Assembly: GCF_003480315.1 (NCBI RefSeq)
Contig: NZ_QUIV01000001.1
Coordinates: forward strand, 62,001 to 126,000
Source of the DNA: Clostridium sp. AM33-3
GTDB taxonomy: Bacteria > Bacillota > Clostridia > Lachnospirales > Lachnospiraceae
Length of the DNA: 64,000 bases
Direction of reading: 5' to 3'
The first letter of the stretch is position 1, and the number at the start of each line of letters is the position of its first letter. The position numbers were made by a program, and so were the translations under genes. The notes below the pieces were generated by a model. That model saw nothing but the letters and a program-made list of their open reading frames with translations. It made no database searches and was not told the DNA's origin. This document shows, one piece after another, positions 62,003-64,000 of the stretch.

Positions 62003-62593
62003 ATGTTAACAGATTTGGTGCTTAAAAATCGTAGTTATCGCGGATACAACAAAAGTCGTAAAGTAACAAAAGAGGAACTTATGGAACTGGTGGACATTGC
62101 AAGACTTTGTCCTTCTTCGGCCAATATTCAGCCTCTTTGTTATTATCTCGCATGGGAACCGGATGAAGTGGCAAGGATTCAGGAACAGACCCGTTGGGCC
62201 GGCGCAATTACACATATGAAGCTGCCGCATCCCGGCATGGAACCACCTGCTTTTATTGTGATTCTGCAGGATACAAAGATTAATGATTCTATGACACGGT
62301 TCCAAAAGGATGTCGGAATTGTAGCACAGACTATGCTTTTGGCAGCCGCGGAGAAGGGGCTTGGCGGCTGCATGATCGGAAGCTTTCATGCGCAGAATAT
62401 CAGGGAAATCCTGAACCTGGATAAATCTTACGTGCCGGTGCTGGTGGTGGCAATTGGCGAACCGGAAGAAAAAATTGTCCTGGAAGATGTGGAGCCAGAA
62501 GAAAGTACGAATTATTACCGTGATGAACAGGATGTTCATTATGTGCCGAAACGTAAACTGAAGGACATTGTATTTACGGCAGAGAAAAAATAA
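62003..62593 (+). CDS. Nitroreductase-family FMN protein
   Basis: 196 aa from ATG 62003 (AAAGGAGC upstream). FMN-binding N-terminus LVLKNRSYRGYNKSRKVTKE, LVDIARLCPSSANIQPLCYY and GIVAQTMLLAAAEKGLGGCM then VLVVAIGEPEEKIV. Substrate unknown. A hairpin (ACAGCAGAAAT with ATTTCTGCTGT, 62611-62655) follows. The rest of 62594-62944 holds a promoter for the next gene and nothing else convincing. Confidence 0.9.
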   Translation: MLTDLVLKNRSYRGYNKSRKVTKEELMELVDIARLCPSSANIQPLCYYLAWEPDEVARIQEQTRWAGAITHMKLPHPGMEPPAFIVILQDTKINDSMTRFQKDVGIVAQTMLLAAAEKGLGGCMIGSFHAQNIREILNLDKSYVPVLVVAIGEPEEKIVLEDVEPEESTNYYRDEQDVHYVPKRKLKDIVFTAEKK

Positions 62594-62711
62594 ATATAAT
62601 AACACTGGCACAGCAGAAATGTTACGTGTGTCTTTTACGGAATATTTCTGCTGTATCGGGATCGGAAGGAGAATTTTGTAGTTTTTTGCGATGAGAGCTT
62701 TCTTGTTTTGA

Positions 62712-62740
62712 TTGTGATAAACAAGTTCTCATGTTATACT
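62712..62740 (+). promoter_or_regulatory. Probable promoter before the zinc-ribbon gene
   Basis: TTGTGA (62712-62717), 17-bp spacer, TATACT (62735-62740). Confidence 0.5.
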
Positions 62741-62944
62741 TGGTTTCAATCTATGTACAGTCTGTTTTTCAGACAGTGTCTTTTCATTCTCTTACATACA
62801 TTCTATGTATTTTCCCAGTTTTATCTGTTATACGGGCATAAAGACTTTTGCGCAAAGTGCGGAAACGCTGTAATGTAACAGAATTTCCGCAGCGCAGAGT
62901 CTATAACGATTGCCATAGAGAAATCCACAGAAAGGAGAAGGAGT

Positions 62945-63465
62945 ATGGTATTTTGCGCAAAGTGCGGAAAAAAACTGAATGAGGGGGCGAGGTTCTGCCC
63001 CAGGTGCGGCACACCGGTTGGAGAGCAGGGAGCGCGGGTACTTCCGTTTCGCAATCAGGAGGCGGCAGTTCCGGTACGTTTTCCTGGGATCAGGCAGGTC
63101 AGATGCGTGATCTGAGCAGAGAATTTCAGGAGAGCGATGTAGAACAAAATAAGCTCATGGCTGTGCTTTCGTATTTCTCGCTCCTGGTGCTGCTGCCAAT
63201 CCTGTGCGCGAAGGATTCAAAGTACGCCAGATTTCATGCAAATCAGGGGCTTATGTTACTGCTTGTGTCGATGGGATGGCAGTTTATATCTGCAATGCTG
63301 AATCTGGTATTTGACCGGTACTGGTGGCAGTTTCGCTTCCTGCTTTCACTGTCCGGAGTAGGATATCTGCTGATTCTGGTGCTGTTTTGCATGGGAGTGG
63401 CAAATGCTGTTACAGGAAAAGCAAAAGAACTTCCGCTTATTGGACATTTTCGGATTCTGCATTGA
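62945..63465 (+). pseudogene. Zinc-ribbon plus membrane-domain (DUF4870-like) protein, frameshifted
   Basis: ATG 62945 with AAAGGAGAAGG upstream starts [20 protein letters not shown] and CGTPVG, a zinc ribbon with two CxxC pairs, but this frame stops at about 63113. A second frame from about 63025 continues [18 protein letters not shown] and the membrane part NKLMAVLSYFSLLVLLPILC, FHANQGLMLLLVSMGWQFIS, three TM helices, ending at 63465. One missing base near 63020-63050 separates them. In related proteins ribbon and membrane parts are one chain. Genuine frameshift or sequencing error. Confidence 0.75.
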
Positions 63466-63514
63466 TCGAAAAAAACGTTTTTTCTACAAGAACTGCTCTA
63501 AATGTGGTATGATG

Positions 63515-63647
63515 GTAACTGTTCAGTAGGTCTGCGCATTTACTGCGCTGACCGTAAGAAAACATAGGCGGGTAGGCAAAAATCCCATTGCCGCAGGCAA
63601 TTTTTCATGGATTTTTGCTCGTGACTGTGAAGGTACTGAACAGTTAC
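63515..63647. mobile_element. Small inverted-repeat element (MITE-like)
   Basis: A 14-bp inverted repeat (GTAACTGTTCAGTA with TACTGAACAGTTAC) bounds 133 bases without coding capacity. The string TATGATGGTA lies at both edges (63508-63517 and 63649-63658), which may be a target duplication. Inside are further palindromic segments (GCAAAAATCC with GGATTTTTGC). Confidence 0.65.
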
Positions 63648-63683
63648 TTATGATGGTAAAAAAATGAGCAGGAGGATATGACA

Positions 63684-64000
63684 ATGGAATTTGAAAAACT
63701 GATCGAAGAGCGCAGAAGCATCCGTAAATATAACAGCAGCAGACGTGCAACGAAGGAGCAGATCACCGCTATGGTACAGGCTGCGATTCAGGCACCATCC
63801 TGGAAAAACAGCCAGACTGCACGTTATTACGCCATTTTAGAGGAAGCAAAGTGTGAGGAATTTTCTGAAAGCTGCCTGCCGCAGTTTAACCGGGACAGTT
63901 CCAAAGGTGCTTCTTATCTTGTGACTACATTTGTCAAAAACCGGGCAGGTTATAACCGAGAGACCGGAGCGCCGGATAATGAATGCGGAAACGGCTGGGG
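63684..64000 (+). CDS. Nitroreductase-family protein (3' end outside window)
   Basis: 105 codons before the window ends. MEFEKLIEERRSIRKYNSSR, the FMN-phosphate site, then VQAAIQAPSWKNSQTARYYA are typical of nitroreductases; the C-terminal half is not visible. RBS GGAGGAT before ATG 63684. It is unlike the nitroreductase at 62003 in the N-terminal region. Its upstream region carries the inverted-repeat element. Confidence 0.88.
   Translation, partial: MEFEKLIEERRSIRKYNSSRRATKEQITAMVQAAIQAPSWKNSQTARYYAILEEAKCEEFSESCLPQFNRDSSKGASYLVTTFVKNRAGYNRETGAPDNECGNGW

Overview
The window looks like a chromosomal segment of a gut-type Lachnospiraceae/Clostridia (Firmicutes). The evidence is the clostridial fused-type PurL, ispH overlapping an rpsA-like S1 gene, a CpsB/CpsC/CpsD plus LCP exopolysaccharide start module, LuxS, Lachnospiraceae-type Rpn/PD-(D/E)XK transposase genes and DUF6718. 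Family-level placement is an inference; no rRNA or tRNA gene was found in the window to fix it.

Layout. (1) 1-984: the 3' end of carB, fused to a pyridoxamine-phosphate-oxidase-like domain, closed by a terminator. (2) 1253-24245: one long + strand exopolysaccharide/capsule locus. It opens with a good sigma-A promoter, then cpsB phosphatase, cpsC co-polymerase, cpsD BY-kinase, an LCP ligase, a secreted protein of unknown role, the priming glycosylphosphotransferase, a chimeric glycosyltransferase/UDP-glucose dehydrogenase pseudogene, UDP-glucuronate 4-epimerase, UDP-glucose dehydrogenase, an Alg14/Alg13-like transferase pair, pyruvyl transferase, an FrhB-like protein, two GT4 and one GT2 (Galf-type) transferase, Wzy, acyltransferase 1, Wzx, UDP-galactopyranose mutase, acyltransferase 2 and a nucleotidyltransferase. 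The predicted polymer would carry uronic acid, galactofuranose, pyruvate and O-acyl groups. Both acyltransferases are interrupted at simple-sequence tracts (G8 and 17 copies of GACA) and read as phase-OFF contingency genes.

(3) 24283-42928: an accessory island made of two parallel + strand cassettes (about 3.8 and 9.5 kb). Both start with the same 59-bp sequence and end with the same 56-bp sequence. Each carries a small coiled-coil gene, a VOC-family gene and a paired HTH gene, plus different cargo. Cargo 1 is a one-TM protein with a 430-aa soluble partner. Cargo 2 is a HEPN-like protein with a putative thiol-hydrolase-fold partner, a membrane-anchored dCTP-deaminase-fold protein with an AvcD-like deaminase, a two-TM protein and an HNH protein. 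This looks like a defence-cargo hotspot. Between the cassettes lies a leftward XRE/ImmA/YolD/Y-family polymerase operon with overlapping face-to-face promoters.

(4) 43011-46579: a graveyard of gene fragments (Rpn, AbiEii, phage tape measure, XRE, AAA ATPases) around one apparently intact Rpn-type gene. (5) 46724-64000: ordinary chromosome on the + strand: VanZ, luxS, a GGDEF/EAL protein coupled to a sigma-like protein, purL, aspartate kinase, an M28-like lipoprotein, a BaiN/YhiN flavoprotein, cmk, ispH, S1 protein, two nitroreductases, a frameshifted zinc-ribbon membrane gene and a small inverted-repeat element.

All family calls come from reading motifs by eye; no database search was run.
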